Positions 1 through 6,438 of a stretch of 10,037 nt of DNA are shown here, in pieces. Numbering within the stretch: position 1 is the stretch's first letter; each line of letters begins with the position of its first letter. This stretch comes from an uncultured Pirellulaceae bacterium (GTDB lineage: Bacteria; Planctomycetota; Planctomycetia; Pirellulales; Pirellulaceae), in assembly GCA_934255105.1 (NCBI GenBank), contig CAKQNH010000104.1, forward strand, positions 1 to 10,037. Reading direction: 5' to 3'. The notes under the pieces are model-generated. The model had not been told where the DNA came from. It saw only the letters and a list, made by a program, of their open reading frames with translations, and searched no databases. Position numbers and translations under genes: made by a program.

Positions 1-292
1 GATGCATGCTACCGGCCTCGTCACCCTCGGCGATAAGCTGATCAAGATGGACTGGTTCTTGCGTTGTGTCTAACCTGATCGTTCCCCGATCTCCGACGAC
101 TCCGCCCGCTGTGACGGTATAACGATTTCCCTCGATCGTCATGTAAATCTTAGCCCCAGCGGTCACGGTTGCTGGGGCAAAAGTTCCATTCCTTCCCAGG
201 CGTACCATCTTCCATTTTCCTTGAAGCGTCTCAGTCGTCACCGGTGGCTCTTGGCCAGCAGGTTCGAAGAATGATTGTAGCCATCGTATCAT
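1..292 (-). CDS. TIGR03067-like domain protein, partial (C-terminus off the left edge)
   Basis: Read on the minus strand from ATG at 292, the frame stays open to base 1, giving 97 codons. The protein begins MIRWLQSFFEPAGQEPP. It continues with LQGKWKMVRLGRNGTF, then AKIYMTIEGNRYTVTAGG, GDRGTIRLD and EPVHLDQL. This order (LQGxWK, a β-strand with a basic or Gly turn, an xxIEGxxYTV strand, GxxxLD, then a Pro-containing strand) is what I know from the TIGR03067 domain, which is expanded in planctomycetes and has no known function. No clear signal peptide or lipobox is visible. GGGAGAG lies 8 nt upstream of the ATG, and an in-frame TGA lies further upstream with no other ATG between, which supports the start. 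It lies downstream of trkH on the same strand but is separated by 228 nt containing a palindromic repeat, so it is probably a separate unit. The family call comes from motif memory. Confidence 0.72.
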   Translation of the reverse strand, partial: MIRWLQSFFEPAGQEPPVTTETLQGKWKMVRLGRNGTFAPATVTAGAKIYMTIEGNRYTVTAGGVVGDRGTIRLDTTQEPVHLDQLIAEGDEAGSMH

Positions 293-300
293 CGGCGATT

Positions 301-307
301 CTCTCCC
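301..307 (-). promoter_or_regulatory. Shine-Dalgarno of the TIGR03067-like gene
   Basis: On the minus strand GGGAGAG lies 8 nt before the ATG at 292-290. It is the best purine-rich match near any candidate start in this frame and selects this ATG over the later in-frame ATG inside the conserved WKMV block. Confidence 0.55.
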
Positions 308-434
308 TACATAGTCGAAGTATTCGCATGGGAAATAAGAGCGTAGTGCCCAGTGTCGATTCGGTCATCGGGCAAGTTTAGCGAACGCAGATGGGGCAAG
401 TCAAGCATTTTGACTAGTATGTTAACGCGTATTA

Positions 435-479
435 GTGGCGAAGCCACGACAGCATTTAGCCGTGGGTGTCAGCCCACGG
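435..479. repeat. REP-like double palindrome between genes
   Basis: Two hairpins sit 12 nt apart. The first is GTGGC-GAA-GCCAC at 435-447. The second is CCGTGGG-TGTCAG-CCCACGG at 460-479, where an extra T-G wobble pair would shorten the loop to four bases. The pair lies 3' of trkH on the minus strand. Neither arm is followed by a T-run in either direction, so it is not a classical intrinsic terminator, though it could protect the trkH 3' end. Paired short palindromes of this kind resemble REP/BIME elements spread by RAYT-type transposases. I recall similar GCCGTGGG/CCCACGG words between planctomycete genes, but could not check copy number. Confidence 0.6.
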
Positions 480-520
480 ATTAGTTGCTCTATATGCGAC
501 AGTAATTTCCCAGCAGAGGC

Positions 521-2104
521 TCAAATGCGTCGCCAGAAGGCAGGCAAAAATAGAACTAAAATGGAAAACATTTCCAGTCGGCCGAGCATCATCAAGAACA
601 CAAACAGCAATTTGCTCCAGGGCGAAAACCCTGCATAATTCGCAGTCGGGCCAACTACGCCCAGGCCAGGCCCGACGTTATGAAGCGTAGCGGCGATAGC
701 GCTGGCGCAGTCTAGCAGTTTGTGATCGAGCATATTGCCTTGCCCCGCCGCGAACGGTTTTGCCAGCCACTGCTGATCGGGTTCGGTCGTGATCAACATC
801 AACCAACTGCCGGCACACAACGAGACTACAATGGCAAAGTACACCAAGATGTGCTTTCGCAGATTGACATCATCCATCTTTTGGTCACCCACCATCAGCG
901 GTCGGATGACGTTGGGGCGATAGGCCAGTTCGAGCTCTAACCGTAAAATTTTGGCTAGCAGCACATGGCGAATCACCTTCATCCCGCCCGCCGTGCTCCC
1001 CGCGCAGCCGCCGACAAACATTAGCAACAGCAATACGCCGCGCCCAAAGTTATTCCACAGATCGAAGTCCTGTGTGACGTATCCGGTAGTCGTCATGACC
1101 GACACGACTTGAAAGAGCGAATATCGCAGAGCTGACCCCGCCTGGGCAAAATTGTTACTCCACAGACCAAAGACCATGACAGCCGCCGTGACCACGACGA
1201 TGATGCCGATGTAAAATCGCCACTCGATATCGTTAACCATCCGCTGCCACTGACCCGTGACGACCAGCAGCAGCAGAGTGAAATTGGTACCCGCCAAAAT
1301 CATAAACAGCACGGTGATGTATTCGATCCACATGCTATCGAAGTGCCCCAGGCTGGCGTTGTAAGTACTGAAACCTCCCGTCGCCATGGTACTGAAGGCG
1401 TGGCACAGGGCGTCGAAGACCGACATACCGCAAAGCCAGTAGATAACCGCTAGCACTAGGTTGAGTACCACATAGATCGTAGCGAAAACAGTGGCTGTTT
1501 GCTGCATGCGGCTGAACGACGAGTCTTTGGTCGGGCCGGTGATCTCAGCTCGCATCATGGCCTTGCCACTGGCTCCTTGACCCAGTATCGCTACCAGCAA
1601 AACTACGATCCCCAAGCCTCCAAGAAAGTGGGTACTGCTACGCCAGAATAAAATGCAGTGCGGTACCAGACTGGGATCTTCTAGATTGGTTAGAATCGTT
1701 GCGCCGGTTGTGCTAAAGCCCGATTGCGATTCAAACAGCGCATCGGCGATCGTGATAGGTGTGTCGACGGCAGTTTTGGTATCGCTCAGCAGATACGGTA
1801 GTCCGCCTAGTATCGTGGCTAGCATCCAGGCCAATCCCACCGTGGCCATCGCTTCTTTGCGAAACAGTTTCTGCCCCTTCTCGCCGCGTCCCAGCCACAT
1901 CAGCAGTCCACCCACCGCAGCCGAGATAAGGCAACTAGCGAGCAGTCCCCTAATGCCTTGCCATTCAGTCGCCTGTGGCAGAGGGATGTCGGGATGGATT
2001 CGATGGCCCAAGCCTGGATAGGCCCACGGCAGTGAGAAGAGCATGGTGACCGCAAACAATGAACAGATGATCCCCAGCGTGCGGCTGAGCAAGCGGTAGT
2101 TCAT
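521..2104 (-). CDS. trkH: Trk-type potassium uptake protein, TrkH family, membrane subunit
   Basis: This is the 527-residue K+-translocating subunit of a Trk/Ktr-type system in the inner membrane, close to the roughly 480-500 residues usual for TrkH. All four P-loop filter signatures are visible: STTGAT at 131-136, ATGGFST at 241-247, MTTTGY at 337-342 and NVGPGLG at 476-482. Each keeps its filter glycine. The conserved GGCAGSTAGGMKVIR block is at 365-379 and the C-terminal GRLEMFSILVLFLP block at 508-521. Hydrophobic stretches fit the expected 10-12 helices, the first at about residues 9-30. The ATG overlaps the trkA stop as ATGA (2101-2104), so translation of the two is probably coupled. 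It is the last gene of the four-gene run. The family call is secure; whether transport is H+- or Na+-coupled cannot be read from the sequence. Confidence 0.95.
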   Translation of the reverse strand: MNYRLLSRTLGIICSLFAVTMLFSLPWAYPGLGHRIHPDIPLPQATEWQGIRGLLASCLISAAVGGLLMWLGRGEKGQKLFRKEAMATVGLAWMLATILGGLPYLLSDTKTAVDTPITIADALFESQSGFSTTGATILTNLEDPSLVPHCILFWRSSTHFLGGLGIVVLLVAILGQGASGKAMMRAEITGPTKDSSFSRMQQTATVFATIYVVLNLVLAVIYWLCGMSVFDALCHAFSTMATGGFSTYNASLGHFDSMWIEYITVLFMILAGTNFTLLLLVVTGQWQRMVNDIEWRFYIGIIVVVTAAVMVFGLWSNNFAQAGSALRYSLFQVVSVMTTTGYVTQDFDLWNNFGRGVLLLLMFVGGCAGSTAGGMKVIRHVLLAKILRLELELAYRPNVIRPLMVGDQKMDDVNLRKHILVYFAIVVSLCAGSWLMLITTEPDQQWLAKPFAAGQGNMLDHKLLDCASAIAATLHNVGPGLGVVGPTANYAGFSPWSKLLFVFLMMLGRLEMFSILVLFLPAFWRRI

Positions 2105-3456
2105 GAGTCGGGTCCAGTGGGGCTACTGAATGCTTCCTTGACCGCTGCGATGTGCTCTTCGCGCGCTAAGACCAAAACCGTATTGCCTGCCTGTAAACAA
2201 TCGCTGGCCGCCGGGACGCGGACATAATCCTCTTGCAGCACGGCGGCGACCAAGACGCCCACAGGAAGCTCGGCCTCCAGCAGCGATGACTGCGTGACTA
2301 GCGAGCCCTCCACCACTTCCAATTCCAACACAAACACGTCGCTGGCCGGTAGCTGCAATTGGCTTAGGATCGGTCCCTCAGTCAATAGACCCAAGATTTG
2401 CCGGGCCATCGCATCGCGATCGCTGACCGCATGGTCGATGCCCAAGCGACTGACGATTTCGGCATAGTCGGGCCGCCCAACGATCGCCATGATCTGCTTG
2501 GCACCCAGCTCTTTGGCTTCTAGGCCAGCGATAATATTGTTTTCATCCAGCCCAGTGCAGGCCACGAAATAATCGCAGCCCCCGATGCGTTCCTCTTCCA
2601 AGGTGACTTTCCGCAGCGCATCGGCGCAGACCACCGTGGCGCGGGTTAAATGAGATGCCAAGTAGTCGCAGCGCTGGGGGTCTTGCTCCAACAGCAGTAC
2701 GCGATGGCGATCGTCATCCAAGGCGCGCGCCAAGTGATATCCGGTCTCTCCCCCCCCGGCGATGGCGATGAACTGTCGTTTAAATGCGCCTTTAGTAAAT
2801 ATCTTTTTGATCTCACCGACTTCACCCGGTCTGCCTAATAGACTGACGAAATCCCCCATGCGAATCTCGTCGCTGGCGCTGGCAATCCACGTTCGCCCAT
2901 CGCGATGCAGGGTCCCCAAGCGAACATGCTGAGGTAGCGCGAGTTGCTTCAGAGGTTTGTGGAGAGAATTGCTGTTGCGCGTGACTTCGAATTCAGCCAC
3001 TTCCAATTGGCCGCGCGCAAAGTGCTCCAGCGTAATGCTCTCCGGGTTGCGGATGATCCGCGCTAGCTCCATCGCCGTCAATTGTTCTAGACTCAACAAG
3101 CGATCGATACCGAAGTGGCGTTGGTAGTCGAACGTGCTTAAATCGCGAAAGACGGGTGTATAGATCCGCGCCACCGAGCGTTTGACACCCATGGCTTTGG
3201 CCATGCTGGCCGCTACCAAGTTGACTTCGTCGCTGCCGGTTACTGCCAAGCAGATATCGCAGCCCATCACGCCGGCTTGGAATAGCACGCTCGACTGCGA
3301 GGCTGAACCTTGGATCGCGCGGACATCCAAATCGTTGTTGATCCGCCGCACGTTCTCTGCGTCGGTGTCGACCACGGTGACGTCGTGGCGGTAGCGGCAC
3401 AGCAGGTCGGCAATCCACGTACCGACCGTTCCGGCACCTAGCGTGAGAATTCTCAT
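2101..3456 (-). CDS. trkA: TrkA, peripheral NAD(H)-binding regulator of K+ uptake (two RCK units)
   Basis: This is the cytosolic gating subunit that forms a ring on TrkH and responds to nucleotides. Its 451 residues match the usual roughly 458-residue two-repeat TrkA. RCK-N 1 begins at residue 1 with the dinucleotide-binding GAGTVG at 7-12 and the acidic ribose-binding end of β2 at D30 (VVDTD); TrkA-C 1 covers about 150-220. RCK-N 2 begins near 229 with GGGETG at 234-239 and E257 (LLLEQD); TrkA-C 2 covers about 372-445. Both nucleotide sites therefore look intact. The start is ATG at 3456, and the protein begins MRILTLGAGTVG as is typical of the family. No strong Shine-Dalgarno is visible. 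The upstream 64-residue gene ends 10 nt before it, so translational coupling or reinitiation is plausible. The ATGA overlap with trkH downstream supports equal expression of the two partners. Confidence 0.95.
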   Translation of the reverse strand: MRILTLGAGTVGTWIADLLCRYRHDVTVVDTDAENVRRINNDLDVRAIQGSASQSSVLFQAGVMGCDICLAVTGSDEVNLVAASMAKAMGVKRSVARIYTPVFRDLSTFDYQRHFGIDRLLSLEQLTAMELARIIRNPESITLEHFARGQLEVAEFEVTRNSNSLHKPLKQLALPQHVRLGTLHRDGRTWIASASDEIRMGDFVSLLGRPGEVGEIKKIFTKGAFKRQFIAIAGGGETGYHLARALDDDRHRVLLLEQDPQRCDYLASHLTRATVVCADALRKVTLEEERIGGCDYFVACTGLDENNIIAGLEAKELGAKQIMAIVGRPDYAEIVSRLGIDHAVSDRDAMARQILGLLTEGPILSQLQLPASDVFVLELEVVEGSLVTQSSLLEAELPVGVLVAAVLQEDYVRVPAASDCLQAGNTVLVLAREEHIAAVKEAFSSPTGPDS

Positions 3457-3466
3457 ATGGGTTCGG

Positions 3467-3661
3467 CTACACCATCCACGAAACGATTTGAAGGACTACG
3501 TAAATACCGAGCATGAATGAGGTAATCCACACCGCCGTCCGCACGGTTTGGTCCAGGATCAATTGGGTCTGTTCGTGGCGCGAGGCACCGATCACCAGCG
3601 AGATAGCGGCCAGCAGCGGCAGGTACAGTAGCAGGTAGCCGATAGACATATGGATGTTCAT
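3467..3661 (-). CDS. Small two-helix membrane protein of unknown function in the trk operon
   Basis: This encodes 64 residues. Two hydrophobic segments, at about 7-26 and 41-61, are joined by a polar loop containing SRHEQTQ, which suggests a helical hairpin in the inner membrane with both termini on the same side. I do not recognise a family. Its ATG overlaps the stop of the upstream gene as ATGA (3658-3661), and its TAG lies 10 nt before the trkA start, so it sits tightly between an uncharacterised membrane protein and trkA. A second in-frame ATG at codon 5 is an alternative start. The operon position allows a role as an accessory or stability factor for the Trk complex, but linkage is the only evidence. 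The overlap, spacing and clean hydropathy make a real gene likely despite its size. Confidence 0.75.
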   Translation of the reverse strand: MNIHMSIGYLLLYLPLLAAISLVIGASRHEQTQLILDQTVRTAVWITSFMLGIYVVLQIVSWMV

Positions 3662-4206
3662 GGAGCGTCTCCTTCGGGCTGCCGCTTTTTAGGTATCGGC
3701 GGCGGTAGCGGACCCGCTAGTGCATCGAAGATGACCAGCACATTGAGCAGGCCAGCGACCATCGTATACAGCGTCCCCATGTCGAAGCCCGAGGCGGTCT
3801 TGCGATTGAAGTCATCCAGATCGCGCGTCGAGCGTGGAGCGGTCATGAAGTTCTCGCTCCACAACGGTGGTTCGCCACTGCGAATTCTCCAAGCTTGAAT
3901 GGCGGCTGGCATGGCGGGCAGACCGATTCCAGCTTGCAGCACATACTGCCAACGCTTCTCGGTTTGGTCCCAGGATGCATACACGCAGCGACCGCCGGCC
4001 ATCAGCATGCCGAGGGCAAAGCTGCTGAGGATGCAGATCGAAAACACCGCCGACTTGAAGTAACGCCTCTGATAGAAATGCCCCGCGCCGGGAACCAGCC
4101 AGGCTAGCAAAGCCGCCAAATGGCGATTGCGTAGATCCAGTGGTTGGCCGTCGGCCATGACCGTGTTACTATCCGAGTCGGCCGATGGGGGCCCAGCTTT
4201 CGCCAT
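3658..4206 (-). CDS. Four-helix membrane protein, resembles planctomycete DUF6677
   Basis: This encodes 182 residues. After a polar N-terminus (1-27) comes LAALLAWLVPGAGHFYQRR (30-48), a TM2/DUF6677-like signature in which a helix is broken by PGAGHFY and followed by basic residues. Further hydrophobic segments lie at about 52-71, 88-106 and 143-165, and a Pro- and Lys-rich tail (PLPPPIPKKRQPEG) ends the protein. The DUF6677 name comes from memory of the motif; function is unknown. It is the first gene of the minus-strand run: its stop overlaps the next start as ATGA, and divergent intergenic DNA lies upstream. The ATG at 4206 has no strong Shine-Dalgarno, only a CGGAAA-like purine stretch. 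An internal ATG at codon 17 is possible but would remove only the polar leader. Co-transcription with trkA and trkH is likely from spacing. Confidence 0.75.
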   Translation of the reverse strand: MAKAGPPSADSDSNTVMADGQPLDLRNRHLAALLAWLVPGAGHFYQRRYFKSAVFSICILSSFALGMLMAGGRCVYASWDQTEKRWQYVLQAGIGLPAMPAAIQAWRIRSGEPPLWSENFMTAPRSTRDLDDFNRKTASGFDMGTLYTMVAGLLNVLVIFDALAGPLPPPIPKKRQPEGDAP

Positions 4207-4313
4207 GATTGGTTTCCGTTAGATCGATGTCCACCTGCCTGCTCGCAGACACGGTCAGCCCAGCGTGGGGCCATCCATTGTAGCTAACCCTGCCCGTCAG
4301 ACCAGATCAGGCC

Positions 4314-4480
4314 GTAGCGGAAGTCGCCAAGACTTTCGGCCGCACGATTGCCTCACTGGAATCGTTTAACGCCGAGCCGCAGCAGGCCGCGATTCACACA
4401 ACGAACTGATCAACGTCTGGGTTTCATATGCCAACTCGCTTTCGCGGCCTGCGCAGGCGACGGCACCGGCGGCAGTCAAA
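4314..4480 (+). pseudogene. Probable decayed partial copy of the RNase HII-like gene
   Basis: Bases 4314-4339 are identical over 26 bp to 4925-4950 inside the downstream gene, encoding VAEVAKTFG in the same reading sense. Further matches follow in the same order: acgaact at 4401-4407 against 5043-5049, tatgccaact at 4427-4436 against 5066-5075, and ggcagt at 4471-4476 against 5113-5118. The offsets are 642, 639 and 642, so the middle match differs by one codon. In one frame the copy reads NELINVWVSYANSLSRP where the gene reads DELGKLAWYANYAEQP. The stretch between the 26-bp match and acgaact is 31 nt shorter than in the gene, which breaks the frame, and TGA follows in the first frame. The 26-bp identity is certain; the extended homology is plausible but weak and was aligned by eye. 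Confidence 0.45.
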
Positions 4481-4525
4481 CCTCCTGGCTGCCGCTGCGG
4501 GTTATAAATATTCCGAGGTTAACGG

Positions 4526-4607
4526 GTGCCTGGATGCGCGGGGCGTTGCCCACGCGGTTTAACAAATGTGCCTGGATGCGCGGGGCGTTGCCCACGCGGT
4601 TTAACAA
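4526..4607. repeat. Two tandem 40-bp palindromic repeats (42-bp period)
   Basis: Two identical 40-bp copies, 4526-4565 and 4568-4607, are separated by the dinucleotide AT. Each contains CGCG-GGGC-GTT-GCCC-A-CGCG, an 8-bp stem with one bulged A and a three-base loop (4537-4556 in copy 1). They lie directly before the RNase HII-like gene. Because the period is a multiple of three and has no stop in that frame, the gene's frame extends upstream through both copies, adding two PGCAGRCPRGLT peptides. That extension is Cys-, Gly- and Arg-rich, unlike the rest of the protein, so I read it as non-coding. The copies may be a mobile REP-like element or a local duplication. Confidence 0.85.
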
Positions 4608-4630
4608 CTGAACTACTGGACCTGAACAAA

Positions 4631-5737
4631 TTGACGAATAGAAAGTACTTCATCGGGGTCGACGAGGCCGGATATGGGCCGAATCTGGGGCCTCTGGTGA
4701 TCGCCGGGTCGCTGTGGTCCGCACCGGCAGATTGCACCGAACAGCTATTTACCCAAGCCTTCCAGTCACACTTCGCCACTGCCCCATGGTCGGCCGACTG
4801 CCAGCACGTTCCGCTGGGGGATTCCAAGAAACTGTATTCGTCGCGCGGTGGCTTGGCAACGCTCGAAGCCGGCCTGCTGGCCATGCTGCACCTGTTACCT
4901 GCGGCTGGCGCTGAGAAGCATGATGTAGCGGAAGTCGCCAAGACTTTCGGTGGTTCGACGCCCAGCGCCGAAACGCTTGGCGAGTTCCACTACGGCAGGC
5001 TGGGCGATGCCATCGATCGCCTCGTTAGCCCAGAGCTGGTCGACGAACTCGGCAAACTCGCCTGGTATGCCAACTACGCCGAGCAGCCGATTCCGGTCGC
5101 ACTGGAAGCGGGGGCAGTTCAGCGATTGTCGCGCATCGCTCGCACAGCGCTCGCCACCTGCGATATCGAGCTAGTCGACCTGCGCGCGGCGGTGATCTGT
5201 GAACCGCATTTCAATCGCGTGGTAGCTCAAACAGGTTCCAAAGGTGAGTTGCTGTCGCGGGCGACGCTCGACGTGGTAGTGCGACTGCTCGACGCCTGCT
5301 CAGTCGTATCCTCAACTAAATCTTCCGCAACCACTTCTGCCGTGCCCTCTTTTGCAGCGACCGAGGTCTACTGCGATCGCCAGGGGGGCCGTAAAAACTA
5401 CTTGCCGATTCTGATGGCAGCCCTCCCCGAGCGGTGGTTTGCGGAAACGCAGGTGAGTGCTCAGCGGTCGAGCTATCACAGCGCCGCGGAGCAGCCGCTG
5501 ACCGTTCATTTCTCGGTGGGCGGAGACAGCTTCCCGCCGACAGCGCTAGCTTCGATGTTAGCCAAGTATTTGCGCGAGCGACTGATGGGTCGGCTGAACG
5601 ACTACTGGAAGCGATTGAAGCCTGATTTGCAACCCACCGCCGGCTATCCCCTCGATGCCCGCCGCTTTCGCGCTCAGATTGAGCCACTCGCCCAGCGCGA
5701 GCAACTACCAGCAGAGCAGTGGTGGCGCTGTAAATGA
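4631..5737 (+). CDS. Divergent, enlarged RNase HII-fold protein
   Basis: This encodes 368 residues from TTG at 4631, against about 200 for RNase HII, the enzyme that cuts 5' of ribonucleotides in DNA-RNA junctions. Residue numbers are from this start. FIGVDEAGYGPNLGPLV (7-23) matches the RNase HII GIDEAGRGxLxGPVV block, with D11 and E12 as the first two catalytic acids. GDSKKLYSSR (63-72) matches DSKKLS. VYCDRQGG (246-253) supplies the third acid, D249. GGDSFPPTALASMLAKYLRERLM (297-319) matches the GDxxxxxxAxASILAKxxRDRxM block with D299 as the fourth. Oddities are GYG in place of the junction-sensing GRG, about 237 residues between the first pair and D249 (about 90 in E. coli), and 50 residues between D249 and D299 (18 in E. 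coli). No ATG exists near the N-terminus. TTG starts just before the conserved core, with only a weak GGA at 4618-4620. GTG at 4526 or 4568 would add repeat-encoded peptide. The fold is convincing; the activity is inferred. Confidence 0.82.
   Translation: MTNRKYFIGVDEAGYGPNLGPLVIAGSLWSAPADCTEQLFTQAFQSHFATAPWSADCQHVPLGDSKKLYSSRGGLATLEAGLLAMLHLLPAAGAEKHDVAEVAKTFGGSTPSAETLGEFHYGRLGDAIDRLVSPELVDELGKLAWYANYAEQPIPVALEAGAVQRLSRIARTALATCDIELVDLRAAVICEPHFNRVVAQTGSKGELLSRATLDVVVRLLDACSVVSSTKSSATTSAVPSFAATEVYCDRQGGRKNYLPILMAALPERWFAETQVSAQRSSYHSAAEQPLTVHFSVGGDSFPPTALASMLAKYLRERLMGRLNDYWKRLKPDLQPTAGYPLDARRFRAQIEPLAQREQLPAEQWWRCK
4925..4950 (+). repeat. 26-bp direct repeat, in-gene copy
   Basis: This is the partner of 4314-4339, identical at all 26 positions and flanked by mismatches on both sides. 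It lies within the RNase HII-like gene, in the insert region between the DSKKL motif and the third catalytic Asp, and encodes VAEVAKTFG. Confidence 0.9.
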
Positions 5738-6084
5738 AGTCGGTCGATGCCAAAGTCGTTGATCGCTCCGCCGATCATTGCTATGTCTCATTGCTATAGT
5801 CGTTGATCAGTTCAATTCAGTCGGACTTCGCACGATGCAACAAGCCCCATGGGCAGGGATGATTTAGGAGTCATTACTCGAAGAATTGACGGTTTTCCTA
5901 CGTGGCCACAAGCGTATTTCACGAGAGAGGAGACCAGGCGGCTTCGGCTTCGGGAGGTAGTCTGGCCCCCATTCTTGAGCAATGGCTGCAAAGAATTTTT
6001 GAGCAGTTGCATCATAGACGAAACTGAGGCTAATAGCCTCGGTCTGGTTGCAACGAGTTTCATACATCACTGGGTAAGCGTCCT

Positions 6085-6113
6085 CCGATGGTTCCGCTGC
6101 GCTGCACCATCGG
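6085..6113. repeat. Perfect 8-bp inverted repeat
   Basis: CCGATGGT (6085-6092) and ACCATCGG (6106-6113) pair perfectly around a 13-nt GC-rich loop. There is no following T-run, so this is more likely a dispersed palindromic element than a terminator. Confidence 0.6.
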
Positions 6114-6125
6114 CTATCGAAATCC

Positions 6126-6214
6126 GAGGGGGAGGGCGGATACGGATTGCACAGATTGTAGATTGTGCTTGCCCCTCTCCCTCGCTTAGGCTCGACCTCT
6201 CCCAGAGGGAGAGG
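6126..6214. repeat. Competing inverted repeats of CCTCTCCC / GGGAGAGG type
   Basis: GAGGGGGAGGG (6126-6136) can pair over 11 positions, with one G-T wobble, with CCCTCTCCCTC (6173-6183). The 36-nt loop holds a smaller stem, GCACA/TGTGC (6149-6153 and 6164-6168). A second perfect hairpin is CCTCTCCC-AGA-GGGAGAGG (6196-6214). Its 3' arm could also pair with CCTCTCCC at 6174-6181, so the two folds are mutually exclusive. Words of this kind are common between genes in several bacterial groups, so a dispersed element is the default reading. Confidence 0.6.
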
Positions 6215-6287
6215 ATCCAGTGCGAACAGAGCTAGTGCAAGAAAATCGATAGGGAAAAGGCTTGCGAAAAGATATGGGATATAAAAC

Positions 6288-6322
6288 GGGCAGGAGTGCC
6301 CATGCTACGGCCGCCAAGGCCG
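6288..6322. repeat. Two adjacent small hairpins upstream of recJ
   Basis: GGGCA-GGAG-TGCCC (6288-6301) and CGGCC-GCCAA-GGCCG (6308-6322) are adjacent perfect stems with 4- and 5-nt loops. They follow the AT-rich TATAAA stretch and precede recJ by about 120 nt. They could lie in the recJ leader or be another palindromic element. Confidence 0.45.
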
Positions 6323-6430
6323 ATGACGCTGGCGGGTGGGCTTGGTAAGATGATCTGAAGCCACTTGCGGGTGCTCAATTGAAGTTTGCAGTTGGGACCA
6401 GATAAGGGCCGTAATGCGAATATCGCCCAT

Positions 6431-6438
6431 AGGAGAGG
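6431..6438 (+). promoter_or_regulatory. Strong Shine-Dalgarno that sets the recJ start
   Basis: AGGAGAGG lies 5 nt before the ATG at 6444 (8 nt if GGAG is taken as the core). The frame also has an ATG at 6414, but that start would place this Shine-Dalgarno inside the coding sequence and has no purine-rich signal of its own, so 6444 is preferred. Confidence 0.75.

Larger units (their letters stand above)
4207..4630. other. Divergent intergenic region between the trk run and the RNase HII-like gene
   Basis: This should carry both divergent promoters, but no strong -35/-10 pair is visible. For the minus strand the best -10-like word is TACAAT (plus-strand 4277-4282), without a good -35. For the plus strand the only AT-rich spot is TATAAATA at 4503-4510, also without a convincing -35. 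An inverted repeat GCGGCAG/CTGCCGC (4469-4475 and 4489-4495, 13-nt loop) precedes that spot. The rest is taken up by a probable decayed copy of part of the downstream gene (4314-4480) and a tandem palindromic repeat (4526-4607). Confidence 0.5.

Noticed and set aside
460..479. Hairpin as an intrinsic terminator for trkH
   Set aside because: The stem is good, but no T-run follows it in the minus-strand direction of transcription.
2993..3418. A 141-codon frame overlapping trkA on the same strand
   Set aside because: It lies wholly within the TrkA N-terminal RCK domain in another frame, and its Arg-rich composition is typical of an out-of-frame reading.
4519..4941. A 140-codon minus-strand frame over the repeats and the start of the RNase HII-like gene
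   Set aside because: It reads through the tandem repeats and opposite conserved catalytic motifs; its sequence is low-complexity with no recognisable domain.
5812..6070. Two overlapping minus-strand frames of 83 and 68 codons
   Set aside because: They occupy the same bases in different frames, neither resembles a known protein, and there is no supporting context.
5849..6235. A 128-codon plus-strand frame in the spacer before recJ
   Set aside because: Its C-terminal third is encoded by palindromic intergenic sequence (PSLRLDLSQRERIQ), it has no clear ribosome site, and other frames of similar quality overlap it.
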